Of a DNA stretch of 64,000 nucleotides, positions 25,606 through 34,534 are shown piece by piece; position 1 is the first letter of the stretch; every line of letters begins with the position of its first letter. The stretch is from contig DATLZU010000057.1 in NCBI GenBank assembly GCA_035573855.1, positions 1 to 64,000 of the forward strand. The letters run 5' to 3'. The notes under the pieces were generated by a model. It did not search any database. It worked only from the letters and a program-made list of their open reading frames with translations, and was not told the origin of the DNA. The DNA is from DATLZU01 sp035573855. GTDB lineage: Bacteria; Nitrospirota; Nitrospiria; Nitrospirales; Nitrospiraceae. Position numbers and translations under genes: made by a program.

Positions 25606-28600
25606 TCACGGCCTCGCCGCCGGCTCCAGCATCCGACCGGCCTGTTCCGGTGCTCGCTCCTCGTCCCCGGTCTTCGGCGGAAGAGGAACGGACCGGGCAC
25701 GCTCGCCGATCAACGTGGAGTACAGCACCGGGATGACCACCAGGGTGAGTAGGGTCGAGGCGCCGGCGCCGAAGAGCAATGAAACGGCCAACCCTTGGAA
25801 AATCGGATCGAGAATGATGACGAAGGCCCCGACCATCAATGCCGCCGCGGTCAGCAGAATGGGCCTGGTGCGGATCGCGCCGGCCCGGATCACCGCTTCC
25901 GCGACCGGCACGCCCTGCGCCTGTTCGAGCCGAATGAAATCGACGAGCAGGATCGAATTCCGCACGATAATGCCGGCCAATGCGATGAAGCCGATCATCG
26001 ACGTGGCGGTGAAGTAGGAACCGGTCAGCCAGTGGCCTGGCAGAATTCCGATCAGCGTCAGCGGGATCGGCGCCATGATGATGAGCGGCGTGAGGAACGA
26101 TTGAAACTCGCCCACGATCAACAGATAGATCAGCAGCATGGCGACAGCGAAAGCGATCCCCATGTCGCGGAACGTTTCGTAGGTGATGTGCCACTCTCCA
26201 TCCCATTTCAGCGCGAACCGGCTCTCCGACCACGGTTGCGACGCGTAATGCTGCTCGAGGGCATAGCCTTCCGGCAGGCGATAGGCGTCGAGCTGCCTCC
26301 CCACCCCCAGCACGCCGTAGACCGGGCTCTCCGCTCGTTCGGCGCCGGCCCCGCCGACGTCGGCTGTCACGTACACGACCGGCTTCTGGTTCTTGTGGTA
26401 GATCGTCTTCTCCTGGAGCGTTTCTTCCGGTTTGAGCAACTCGGACAGTTGGACGATCCCCCCCGAGGCGGTCTTCATCCCGATTTCGCCGAAGTGCTCC
26501 AGTCCGGTCCGCTCCGCCTGCGGCAGGCGCAGGACGATCGGCACCGGCTCTTTCTCAGCGGGCATGTGCACCAGACCGACCGCGGCGCCGTCCACCGCCA
26601 TGCGCAGCGTGTTGATGATCTCCTGCGACGGGATGCCGGCCAGCGCGGCCTTGGCGCGATCCACCGTGAAACGGTATTTGACCTGGTCCGCTTCGATAGA
26701 ATCATCCACGTCCACGACGCCCGGTGTGCTCTCGAACAGGCGCCGCACATCGCGCGCGACCGCGAGCTGTCGCCCGTAGTCGGGGCCGTAGATCTCCGCC
26801 ACCAGCACCGATTGCACCGGCGGGCCGGGCGGCACCTCCACCACTTTGACATTGGCACTGTGTTCCCTCGCGATCCGCTGCACCACCGGTCGCAGGCGCC
26901 GGGCGATCTCGTGGCTTTGCGCCGTGCGCTGGTCTTTCGGCAGGAGGTTGATCTGGATATCGGCCTGGTGCGGCTGATCCCGGAGAAAGTAATGCCGGAC
27001 GAGCCCGTTGAAGTTGAACGGCGACGCGGTACCCACATAGGCCTGATAATCGCGCACCTCGGGCACGGTCGCCACATAGCGGGTGAGGGCCTTGGTCACC
27101 CGCGCAGTTTCCTCCAGCGTCGTCCCTTCCGGCATGTCGATCACAAGCTGCAGCTCGCTCTTGTTGTCGAACGGCAGCATCTTCACCGCGACGGCCCGCG
27201 TGTAAAAAAGCGCGAGTGAGGCCAGGAGCAGCAGACCGACAGCGGCGAGCACGGCGAACGCGAGGAGCGGATGGGCCAGGACCGGTGACAACAGCCGCTG
27301 ATAGAGCCGGTAGGTCCGGCCAGAGGCCTCCCTCTCGTGCTCTTGAGCCGAATCCTCTCCCCTCTCCCTTTCCCACGCCCTCGCTTTAATGGAGAGAGGG
27401 GAAGGGGAGGAGCGGTAACACTTCTGGCAGAACCATGGGACGACCACGAAGGCGACGAGCAGGGAAAAGAACATCGCAATGGAGGCGTTGACGGGAATCG
27501 GCCGCATGTACGGTCCCATCAAACCGGACACAAAGGCCATCGGCAGCAACGCCGCGATGACGGTGAAGGTGGCAAGGATGGTCGGGTTGCCAACCTCGTC
27601 CACGGCGCGGATCGCCGCCTCGCGATGCGGCAGGATTCGGAGCATGAGGTGCCGGTAAATGTTTTCGACGACCACGATCGCGTCGTCCACCAGGATGCCG
27701 ATCGAGAAGATCAGCGCGAACAGCGTGACCCGATTGATCGTGTACCCGATCAGCATCGAGGTGAAAAGCGTCAGGGCCAACGTCAAGGGGATCGCGATCG
27801 AGACAACCAGCGCAGGGCGGGGACCGAGCGCCACTCCCAAAAAGACCACCACGGCCGCCACGGCGATGAGCAAGTGCCAGAGCAGCTCATTGGCCTTTTC
27901 ATCCGCCGTTTCACCGTAGTCGCGCGTGACCGTCACGAGAACATCCGCCGGCAGCACCGTCCCTTTCAGCGCTTCGACCTTGCGGACGACGTCTCGGGCC
28001 ACTGTCACTGCGTTGGTGCGAGCCTGCTTGGCAATTGCGACCGTAACGGCAGGACTGTCGTGAGGGGTGAGACGTGACGGGCGAGGCGATCCGGCGCTCT
28101 CCTCACCCCGCATGCCCAACGCCTCATGGGCCGTAGGACCGACGCCGAACCACACATAGCTCGTCGTCTCGCCGGGGCCGTCGGTAACGTCCGCCACTTG
28201 ACGGAGATACACCGGCCGTGCCTCGCCCGGTTCCCGACCAGAGCGCGTGTCCGGGCGGAAGACGCCGACGACGAGCGCTTCCAGATCCTCCCGCGAGGCG
28301 ATGAAGCGGCCGGTCTCCACCACGTAGTCCCGGTTCCCACTCTGAAAACGGCCGGCCGGCAAGGACAGGTTTTCGCCTTGAATCACGGAGGCGATTTGCA
28401 ATGGGGTGATGCCGTACGCCTTCAGGCGGCTCGGATCGAGTTGCACCCGCAGTTCGCGCCGGCCGCCCCCCACGATGAAGCCGCCCGAGGTGTTCGGGAC
28501 TTTCTTAACTTCTTCCAGGACATGCTGGGCCAGTCGGCGGAGTTGGAACTCCGAATACCGTTCGCTGGAGAGCGTGATTGTGACGATCGGCACGTCGTTG

Positions 28601-29052
28601 ATGTCGCGGGGCTTCACCTGGAACGGGCCCGCGCCGGGCGGCAAGAGGTCCTGATTGGACATCAGCTTGTCGTACAGGTCCACCAGGCTCTGTTCCATCG
28701 GCTCGCCGACATAGAAGCGGACGATCAGAAGCGCGCCCCCCGGCCGGGAAAGGGAATAAATGTACTCGACACCCTTGATCTCGGAGAGCTTGCGCTCGAT
28801 GGGCTTGGTGAGTTGTTCTTCGACCACTTTGGCCGAGGCGCCGGGAAAGGGAAGGAAGACGTCCGCCATCGGCACGACGATCTGCGGTTCCTCCTCGCGC
28901 GGGGTGAGGACCACGGCGAAGAGGCCGAGCAGCAGCGCGCCGACGATGATCAGAGGGGTGAGCTTGCTGCCGATGAAGAGTGCCGCGATGCGGCCGGACA
29001 GGCCGATCTTTGGAGAAGGGACATTCGTCATATTCAGCTCGTCAACGGCCAT
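25606..29052 (-). CDS. RND efflux pump inner-membrane transporter
   Basis: 1148 residues, AcrB/MexB-like architecture with 12 transmembrane helices and two large periplasmic loops. Visible motifs are GILVDDAIVVVENIY in TM4 (proton-relay Asp pair), TRPILLTAAALM near the end and GIIVRNSILLVDF in TM10. It is closest to the broad efflux group that takes organic compounds; metal-binding Met clusters were not seen. Two short palindromic repeats are inserted in frame (residues about 315-330 and 548-566), making it longer than usual. Third gene of an outer-membrane factor, adaptor, pump operon. The start may be the ATG at 29031 (MTNVPSP) instead. Confidence 0.9.
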   Translation of the reverse strand: MAVDELNMTNVPSPKIGLSGRIAALFIGSKLTPLIIVGALLLGLFAVVLTPREEEPQIVVPMADVFLPFPGASAKVVEEQLTKPIERKLSEIKGVEYIYSLSRPGGALLIVRFYVGEPMEQSLVDLYDKLMSNQDLLPPGAGPFQVKPRDINDVPIVTITLSSERYSEFQLRRLAQHVLEEVKKVPNTSGGFIVGGGRRELRVQLDPSRLKAYGITPLQIASVIQGENLSLPAGRFQSGNRDYVVETGRFIASREDLEALVVGVFRPDTRSGREPGEARPVYLRQVADVTDGPGETTSYVWFGVGPTAHEALGMRGEESAGSPRPSRLTPHDSPAVTVAIAKQARTNAVTVARDVVRKVEALKGTVLPADVLVTVTRDYGETADEKANELLWHLLIAVAAVVVFLGVALGPRPALVVSIAIPLTLALTLFTSMLIGYTINRVTLFALIFSIGILVDDAIVVVENIYRHLMLRILPHREAAIRAVDEVGNPTILATFTVIAALLPMAFVSGLMGPYMRPIPVNASIAMFFSLLVAFVVVPWFCQKCYRSSPSPLSIKARAWERERGEDSAQEHEREASGRTYRLYQRLLSPVLAHPLLAFAVLAAVGLLLLASLALFYTRAVAVKMLPFDNKSELQLVIDMPEGTTLEETARVTKALTRYVATVPEVRDYQAYVGTASPFNFNGLVRHYFLRDQPHQADIQINLLPKDQRTAQSHEIARRLRPVVQRIAREHSANVKVVEVPPGPPVQSVLVAEIYGPDYGRQLAVARDVRRLFESTPGVVDVDDSIEADQVKYRFTVDRAKAALAGIPSQEIINTLRMAVDGAAVGLVHMPAEKEPVPIVLRLPQAERTGLEHFGEIGMKTASGGIVQLSELLKPEETLQEKTIYHKNQKPVVYVTADVGGAGAERAESPVYGVLGVGRQLDAYRLPEGYALEQHYASQPWSESRFALKWDGEWHITYETFRDMGIAFAVAMLLIYLLIVGEFQSFLTPLIIMAPIPLTLIGILPGHWLTGSYFTATSMIGFIALAGIIVRNSILLVDFIRLEQAQGVPVAEAVIRAGAIRTRPILLTAAALMVGAFVIILDPIFQGLAVSLLFGAGASTLLTLVVIPVLYSTLIGERARSVPLPPKTGDEERAPEQAGRMLEPAARP
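27354..27410. repeat. Palindromic repeat inserted in frame in the RND gene
   Basis: CCTCTCCCCTCTCC and GGAGAGAGGGGAAGGGGAGG form an imperfect hairpin of the type seen in intergenic DNA of this window (for example 53390-53530). Here it encodes a charged, Arg/Glu-rich insert in the cytoplasmic linker between TM6 and TM7. Confidence 0.65.
28064..28109. repeat. Second palindromic repeat inserted in frame in the RND gene
   Basis: GGGGTGAG and CTCACCCC flank about 30 bases rich in GTGACGGG-type sequence. The encoded stretch (MRGEESAGSPRPSR) sits between GVGPTAHE and AVTVAIAKQA, where relatives have a shorter loop in the first periplasmic domain. Confidence 0.55.
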
Positions 29053-29129
29053 CGGTCATTCGTTAGCGGACTCTTCACGATTGACCTTGGACCATCGGAC
29101 CATCGGCCTTGCCCTTGCCGTGTTCCGGC

Positions 29130-30206
29130 TCACGGTTTCGCCGGCGATGCGACCGATTCGGCGGACTCGACGCGCGCGCCGTCCACGCCCAGACCGGCAT
29201 TGGTCACAATCCGTTCACCGGCGTTGACTCCGGACAGGACTTCGACGTAGCCGCCGCTCGCGCGACCGACTTTGACCCAGCGGAGATGGGCGATCCCGTC
29301 CTCCCCAACGACATACACGCCGGTCAGTTGCCCCCGCTCGATCAGGGCTGATTGAGGCACCGCCAGCGTCTGACTTACGCCCTTAGCCAGGCGCATGCGG
29401 CCGAACATGCCGCTCTTCGCACCCGCCGTCGGAGGCAGGTCGACCTTCACCAGAAAGGTATGGGTGGCGGGATCACCTGCGGGCAGAACCTGCGCGACCG
29501 TACCGGTCAAGGGCTGATCGCCCAGGGCGTCGATCACGACCGACACCTTGTCGCCCACCGCCACGGCTTTCACATCCCCTTCGGAGACCGTCGCTTCCAG
29601 ACGCAGGCGCCGGGGGTCTTCGATCTTCACCAGCGGCCGGCCGGGCGAAGCCAACTCGCCGACCTCGATGTATTTCTCCGTCACCAGACCGTCGAAGGGC
29701 GCCTTGATGACGGTGTAACTGAGTTGCACCGCCGCCGCCCGTCGCCCGGCCTCGGCGACCTTATACGCGCGGGTGGCGTTGTCGAGCTCCTGCTTGGCGA
29801 CCGATTCTTCCTGATACAGCCGCTGCATGCGGGCGAGCTGCGTCCGCGCGTTGTCGTACTCCGCTTCCGCGCGGGCGAGGTTGGCCCGCAGGTCGCGGCT
29901 GTCCAGCACAACCAGCGTCTGCCCCTTCCTGACCATCTCGCCTTCACGCACGCGCAACTCTTGCACCGTGCCAAGAACTTTGGCGGAGAGTGTGGTCTGC
30001 GACGCGGCGGCAACCCGCCCCGTCACGTCGACCGTAATGGGAAACGGTGCGGCTCGCACCTCCGTGACCGCCGCTTTGATCGTCGCTGGCGCACCCGGTG
30101 TCGCGGACAGGCCGGCCTCATCGCGCGAGCCACAGGCGGTCACCAAGAACATGGCGAGACCCAGAGAAAAACCTTCGAGGTTCGCCCGCATGCGCTTCAC
30201 ATTCAC
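29130..30206 (-). CDS. RND periplasmic adaptor (membrane fusion protein)
   Basis: 358 residues starting at a GTG that overlaps the outer-membrane factor stop (GTGA). The signal ends in a lipobox, FLVTACG, so it is probably lipid-anchored. Barrel, lipoyl and alpha-hairpin domains are in the usual order: VTGRVAAASQTTLSAKVLGTV, REGEMVRKGQTLVVLD, a helical hairpin at about 105-160, APFDGLVTEKYIEVGE, then beta-barrel and membrane-proximal parts (VPQSALIERG). It links the pump at 25606-29052 to the outer-membrane channel. Confidence 0.9.
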   Translation of the reverse strand: MNVKRMRANLEGFSLGLAMFLVTACGSRDEAGLSATPGAPATIKAAVTEVRAAPFPITVDVTGRVAAASQTTLSAKVLGTVQELRVREGEMVRKGQTLVVLDSRDLRANLARAEAEYDNARTQLARMQRLYQEESVAKQELDNATRAYKVAEAGRRAAAVQLSYTVIKAPFDGLVTEKYIEVGELASPGRPLVKIEDPRRLRLEATVSEGDVKAVAVGDKVSVVIDALGDQPLTGTVAQVLPAGDPATHTFLVKVDLPPTAGAKSGMFGRMRLAKGVSQTLAVPQSALIERGQLTGVYVVGEDGIAHLRWVKVGRASGGYVEVLSGVNAGERIVTNAGLGVDGARVESAESVASPAKP

Positions 30207-31576
30207 CCTGCCCCCTTGCGGAACTGCCCCGTTACCAGTTCCTGGCGCGCCTGGCCGATCCGCTCGTCGTACAACGCCCGCATCCGGTTGTGCTTGGCCT
30301 GATTCAAGACCAACTCCGCCGTGAGGAGGTCGAGCACTGACGCCATGCCGGATTCGTAGCGGTTGCGGATGATCCGAAGGTTTTCTTCCGCCTGCGCCAC
30401 GGCGCGCTCGCTGACGGCGAGGCGTTCGCGCGCAGCCGCGAGGGCATAATAGGCTTCCACCACTTCGACTTCAATCTCTCGGCGCTTGGCCGCCAGCAGT
30501 TCGCGCGCCTTTTCCTCCTGCGCCCGCGCCTTGCGCACCTGGGCGGCGTCCTGCATGCCGTTGAACAGATTCACGCTGACGACTCCGAGCGCGGCGTAGT
30601 TCGTCTGCCCGTTCGGGCCCAACGGAAACGTGCTGTTGTTCTCGAAGCTCCCCTGGAGATTGAAATTCGGCAGGTAGGCCGACTTGGCTAACTGGGTCGC
30701 CATCTCGGCTTTTCGGAGTTCCGCCGCCAGCATGCGATAATCTGGTCGGCTCTCAAGTGCAGTCGCGAGAGCGGACTCCAGGTCGTGCGGGCGGAGTTCG
30801 CCCGCAGTCAAGCCTTCGACGACGTCCACCGGCTCATCCAAGCCGATGGCATGCCGCAAGGCGATGGCGGCGACGCGCACCATCTGGTCCGCACGGATCG
30901 CCTCTTCCCGGACCGCTGCGAGCCGCACCTCCGCCTGTAGGAGATCCGACTTCACCGTCGTGCCGCCTTTGTAGCGGGACGCGATCTGCTTGGCATTGGC
31001 TTCGGCGATCTGCACGGTTTCGCGGGCGATACCTAGCACCGCCTTGGCCAGCGCCAGATCGTAATAGGCCCGCGTGACGGTGAACAACACCTGCTGCCTG
31101 GTACTTTCCACACCCTCCGTCGAAGCGGCGTGACCGACCTCGGCGATGCGGAGCCCGAGTCGTTCCCGTCCCCCGTTGTAGACAGGCTGGGTCAGATTGA
31201 GCGCCGAGCGATAGTTCTCCGTCGAACCGGGCCGGTTCAGCGTCCCGATGTCGAAGCCGGCCTGCGTAAACCGCCCCTGATTCAGCAAGATGCCGAAGGC
31301 CTGTGCGGGATTGTTCGTGTTGGTCCAAGCCTCCACCGCTTCCAGCTTGGGCATGTAGGCGGAGCGGGCGATTTGCCGTTGGGCTTCCGCGGACCGCAGA
31401 TCCTGGCGGGCGGCTTTCAACACGGGGCTGTGTTGCTGCGCCAACTCCAGCGCTTGCTCTAGCGTCAATTCACGAGCGGCGGATGCCGCGGACGGCGGCC
31501 ACGGCAACATGCAAGCCAGCAACAAGGCGACAGACAGAACGGAGAAACCCGGCGCGGTGTTCCTGACAGCTCGCAT
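30203..31576 (-). CDS. TolC-family outer membrane efflux channel
   Basis: 457 residues from the ATG at 31576 with AAAGGAG upstream. A signal peptide (ending near SAASAA) precedes two TolC repeats dominated by long helices with heptads. Typical segments are LTLEQALELAQQHSPVLKAAR, the strand TQPVYNGGRERLGL, NFNLQGSFENNS and AYYALAAARERLAVSERAVAQAEENLRI. First gene of the efflux operon, overlapping the adaptor start. The upstream 180 bases contain CTGAG-type intergenic repeats and no recognised operator. Confidence 0.9.
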   Translation of the reverse strand: MRAVRNTAPGFSVLSVALLLACMLPWPPSAASAARELTLEQALELAQQHSPVLKAARQDLRSAEAQRQIARSAYMPKLEAVEAWTNTNNPAQAFGILLNQGRFTQAGFDIGTLNRPGSTENYRSALNLTQPVYNGGRERLGLRIAEVGHAASTEGVESTRQQVLFTVTRAYYDLALAKAVLGIARETVQIAEANAKQIASRYKGGTTVKSDLLQAEVRLAAVREEAIRADQMVRVAAIALRHAIGLDEPVDVVEGLTAGELRPHDLESALATALESRPDYRMLAAELRKAEMATQLAKSAYLPNFNLQGSFENNSTFPLGPNGQTNYAALGVVSVNLFNGMQDAAQVRKARAQEEKARELLAAKRREIEVEVVEAYYALAAARERLAVSERAVAQAEENLRIIRNRYESGMASVLDLLTAELVLNQAKHNRMRALYDERIGQARQELVTGQFRKGAG

Positions 31577-31781
31577 CGGCGGACTCCTTTCTTCGTAAGG
31601 CATGGGGCTAGAGACGAGAGGCTCTGGGCCATAGACAAGACCCTAACCCACCACATACTGAGTTGTGAGCTCTGAGCGCTGAGTTTAGAAAACGGAATTC
31701 TGTTCGCCAAGTCAGCATTCAAGACTCAGCACCCTGAACGTTCCCTGTCTCCCATCGCCGCTCGCCTTTTGCCACTTGCCG

Positions 31782-31970
31782 TTATTCCTGCACCCCGAGC
31801 TTTCGCAACAGCGCCATCATCGGGCACCAGCCGGTGAACGCCGATTGGATCAGGTTGACGGCGACAAAGGCCGCGAAATAATTCCAGTAGGGATGGACCG
31901 TGGCGCCCAGAACCAGCGCCAGCAGCACAAAGCTCCCGGCAATCAGACGCAACCATTCATTGAGTCGCAT
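31782..31970 (-). CDS. Small YgaP/DUF2892-type membrane protein
   Basis: 62 residues: MRLNEWLRLIAGSFVLLALVLG, a short turn with HPYWNYFAAFVAVNL, and TGWCPMMALLRKLGV. This is the complete DUF2892 unit, two helices with a Cys-Pro motif (WCPM) near the end, which is usually found near rhodanese or sulfur/redox proteins. GGAGG precedes the ATG. Function unclear; the Cys may take part in thiol chemistry. Confidence 0.8.
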   Translation of the reverse strand: MRLNEWLRLIAGSFVLLALVLGATVHPYWNYFAAFVAVNLIQSAFTGWCPMMALLRKLGVQE

Positions 31971-32110
31971 AGCTCCCTCCTTTTGTCCTGGCCAATTAGA
32001 GGCAAGACCGAGGAAAAAGATTCGCCCGGATCAGGCACGGAATACGGAGCAGGAGTCGCGGAAAAGACAAGAAGACGAGACAAGAAAAGGGGTCGAGGGT
32101 CTGGGGTCTG

Positions 32111-32188
32111 AAAAGGGGTCGGGAGTCTTTTCAGGCCGGTTTTTTGTTTGTCTGCTGTCCAATAAATAAAAGACTCCCGACCCCTTTT
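32111..32188. repeat. REP palindrome copy 2 with extra half copies
   Basis: Full 21-bp arms around a 36-base loop, lying 36 bases past the stop of the VOC gene. Degenerate half arms are present on both sides (near 32095 and 32198-32210), as if the element was partly duplicated. Confidence 0.9.
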
Positions 32189-32224
32189 TTATCCCCACGA
32201 CCCCTTTTTTATCCCGGGCACGTG

Positions 32225-32824
32225 TTACGTTCTTTTGACCGTGGACTTCATGAGGCTGTCAGCTTGCGGCGGCATGAAGCCCAGGTAGCCGCGGTGGCGT
32301 TCGGTCAGCTCCAGCACGGAGAAGGGTTGGCCATCAACCAACTCAGGTGCGGTGAAGATCTGCCGCAGTTCGCCGCCGCGCGGGCCGACGATCTCGCCGG
32401 CAAAAATGACGCCCTTGGCCTGCAGGCGTTGGATCGCCTTTTCGATGTCCTCCACCCGCACCGCCACATGGTGAAAGACCTGGTCCCCGAACTTCGCCAC
32501 CCAGCCGGGAATGATGCTGGTCTTGCCCTTCTCACCCGGATAGGCCTGATCAATGAACAACGCCGGATAACCGGCCAGCCGATACACCTTCGCGAACCAG
32601 TCGTCATAGTTCAGCGTCTCGCTGTGCGCATAGCCGAGCTTCGCGAACTCCTCGGCCCGCCGATCGACGTCCAGCGTCCGAATCGTCAAGTGATCGACGA
32701 CGGGCTCGAAACCCACCCCAGCCTCGTCCAGCATGTCCCGCAGAATACGCGCCGCGCGATTCCTCGCAAGATAGTCGGCGACCATCCTCGCGATCAAGGC
32801 ATCCAGCTCGGCTCCGTGCTGCAT
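32225..32824 (-). CDS. VOC/DUF1338-like protein, possible 2-oxoadipate dioxygenase
   Basis: 199 residues. VOC-type beta-alpha repeats are visible: PVVDHLTIRTLDVDRRAEEFAKLGY and QVFHHVAVRVEDIEKAIQRLQAKG, with His in VDHLTIRT, His in FHHVAVRV and Glu in FSVLELTERH placed like the metal-binding triad. It ends GFMPPQADSLMKST, recalling the C-terminus of DUF1338 and 4-hydroxyphenylpyruvate dioxygenase relatives. DUF1338 proteins convert 2-oxoadipate to 2-hydroxyglutarate, but they are usually longer. Its position next to aminoadipate semialdehyde and saccharopine dehydrogenases supports a lysine-catabolic role; this is inference. Confidence 0.6.
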   Translation of the reverse strand: MQHGAELDALIARMVADYLARNRAARILRDMLDEAGVGFEPVVDHLTIRTLDVDRRAEEFAKLGYAHSETLNYDDWFAKVYRLAGYPALFIDQAYPGEKGKTSIIPGWVAKFGDQVFHHVAVRVEDIEKAIQRLQAKGVIFAGEIVGPRGGELRQIFTAPELVDGQPFSVLELTERHRGYLGFMPPQADSLMKSTVKRT

Positions 32825-32918
32825 GGCCCCCCCCCAGGAAAAGAAATTAGGAATGAGGAATTGGCGGCGACAACGGTATGAGTCCGCACCTCATGCCTCA
32901 TTTCTCATTCCATGTCCA

Positions 32919-34433
32919 TTACTCTCCAAACGTGATGCCCTGCGCCAGCGGAAGGTCGGTTCCCCAATTGATCGTTACCGTCTGCCGGCGCATATAAGCC
33001 TTCCAGGCATCGGACCCCGCTTCCCGCCCGCCGCCGGTTTCTTTCTCGCCGCCGAAGGCTCCGCCGATCTCGGCGCCGGACGTGCCGATGTTGACGTTCG
33101 CGATCCCGCAGTCGCTCCCCGCCGCCGAGAGAAACCGCTCGCTGTGTCGAAGGTTCATGGTAAAGATGGCGGAGGAGAGCCCCTGCGGCGCGTCGTTTTG
33201 CATGGCAATCGCTTCCTCCAGCGTCTTGAACGTCATCACGTACAGGATCGGAGCAAAGGTTTCGCGTTGTACGACCTGCCAGTGATTCTGCGCGCGCACG
33301 AGAGTCGGCTCGACGAAGTATCCGGGCCCCGGCAACACACGGCCGCCGTAGAGGATCTCCCCGCCTTCCCGCTTCACTTCGCCGAGCGCCGCACGGTAGG
33401 CCTCCACCGCAGCTTGATCGATGAGCGGGCCCATGAGGACGCCGGGGTCAAGCGGATTGCCGATGCGCACCTGTTTGTAGGCCGCCACCAGCCTGGCGAC
33501 CACCTCCTGGTAACGCGACTCATGGACAATGAGCCGTCGCGTCGTGGTGCAGCGCTGGCCGGCCGTGCCCACCGCACCGAACAGAATGGCCCGAACAGCC
33601 AGGTCCAGATCAGCGCTTTCGTCCACGATGATCGCGTTGTTCCCGCTCAACTCCAACAGCGTGCGGCCCAGCCGCCCGGCCACGAGTTCTGCCACATGAC
33701 GCCCTACGGGAACCGACCCCGTGAACGAGATCAACGGCAGCCGCGAATCCCGTACCATCATCTCAGCCAACTCGGCCCGGTCGGTGATGAACAGCGAGAA
33801 AATCCCCGTGTAGCCCTGCTGCTCCATGACCTGATTGCAGATGCGCTGCACGGCGACGGCGCAGAGCGGCGCTTTGGGAGACGGTTTCCAGACCACGGGA
33901 TCGCCGGCCACCGCCGCGATGAAGGCGTTCCAGGCCCAGACGGCGACGGGAAAATTGAAAGCGGTGATCACCCCGACCGGCCCGAGCGGATGCCACTGCT
34001 CGTACATCCGATGGTTCGGCCGCTCGGAGTGCATCGAGAGCCCGTACAACATGCGGGCCTGGCCGACCGCGAAGTCTGCCATGTCGATCATCTCCTGCAC
34101 CTCCCCGTCGCCCTCGGCTTTGATTTTCCCGACCTCCATCGAGACCAAGCTGCCCAAGGCGCTTTTCTTCTCCCGCAGAGCCTGGCCGATTAAGCGGACG
34201 ATCTCGCCGCGTTTAGGCGCCGGCACCATCCGCCAGGTCTGAAACGCCGCGACAGCGTCTCGCACGACTCGCTCGTAATCGGCCGCCGAGCACAGATTGA
34301 CCTTCGCGAGCACCTGTCCTGTCGCGGGGTTGATCGACTCCAGCACGCCGGCCCCGGCGGACGACCACCACCCGGACCCCGAACTGCCGCCGGGATTCAT
34401 CGGCTCGATGCCCAATTCCCTGAGAACGTCCAT
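32919..34433 (-). CDS. Aldehyde dehydrogenase, aminoadipate semialdehyde (ALDH7) type
   Basis: 504 residues from the ATG at 34433 (GGAG 6 bases upstream). It has the aldehyde dehydrogenase layout: NAD-binding FTGSVPVGRHVAELV, catalytic Glu in LLELSGNN, catalytic Cys in TAGQRCTTTRRL. The ELSGNNAIIV and GTAGQRCTTTRRL versions, together with NIGTSGAEIGGAFGGEKETGGGRE, are characteristic of ALDH7 enzymes that oxidise 2-aminoadipate 6-semialdehyde. Cytoplasmic. Located between the VOC protein and the saccharopine dehydrogenase-like gene, all in the same direction. Confidence 0.88.
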   Translation of the reverse strand: MDVLRELGIEPMNPGGSSGSGWWSSAGAGVLESINPATGQVLAKVNLCSAADYERVVRDAVAAFQTWRMVPAPKRGEIVRLIGQALREKKSALGSLVSMEVGKIKAEGDGEVQEMIDMADFAVGQARMLYGLSMHSERPNHRMYEQWHPLGPVGVITAFNFPVAVWAWNAFIAAVAGDPVVWKPSPKAPLCAVAVQRICNQVMEQQGYTGIFSLFITDRAELAEMMVRDSRLPLISFTGSVPVGRHVAELVAGRLGRTLLELSGNNAIIVDESADLDLAVRAILFGAVGTAGQRCTTTRRLIVHESRYQEVVARLVAAYKQVRIGNPLDPGVLMGPLIDQAAVEAYRAALGEVKREGGEILYGGRVLPGPGYFVEPTLVRAQNHWQVVQRETFAPILYVMTFKTLEEAIAMQNDAPQGLSSAIFTMNLRHSERFLSAAGSDCGIANVNIGTSGAEIGGAFGGEKETGGGREAGSDAWKAYMRRQTVTINWGTDLPLAQGITFGE

Positions 34434-34534
34434 AGGTGAACTCCAGCCCGCAGCGAATAGCGAGCAGCGGCTCTTGGAGCGTTCAGCGATCAATCACCGA
34501 CGACCAGCTATTCGCTATCGGCCCTTCGATGTGG

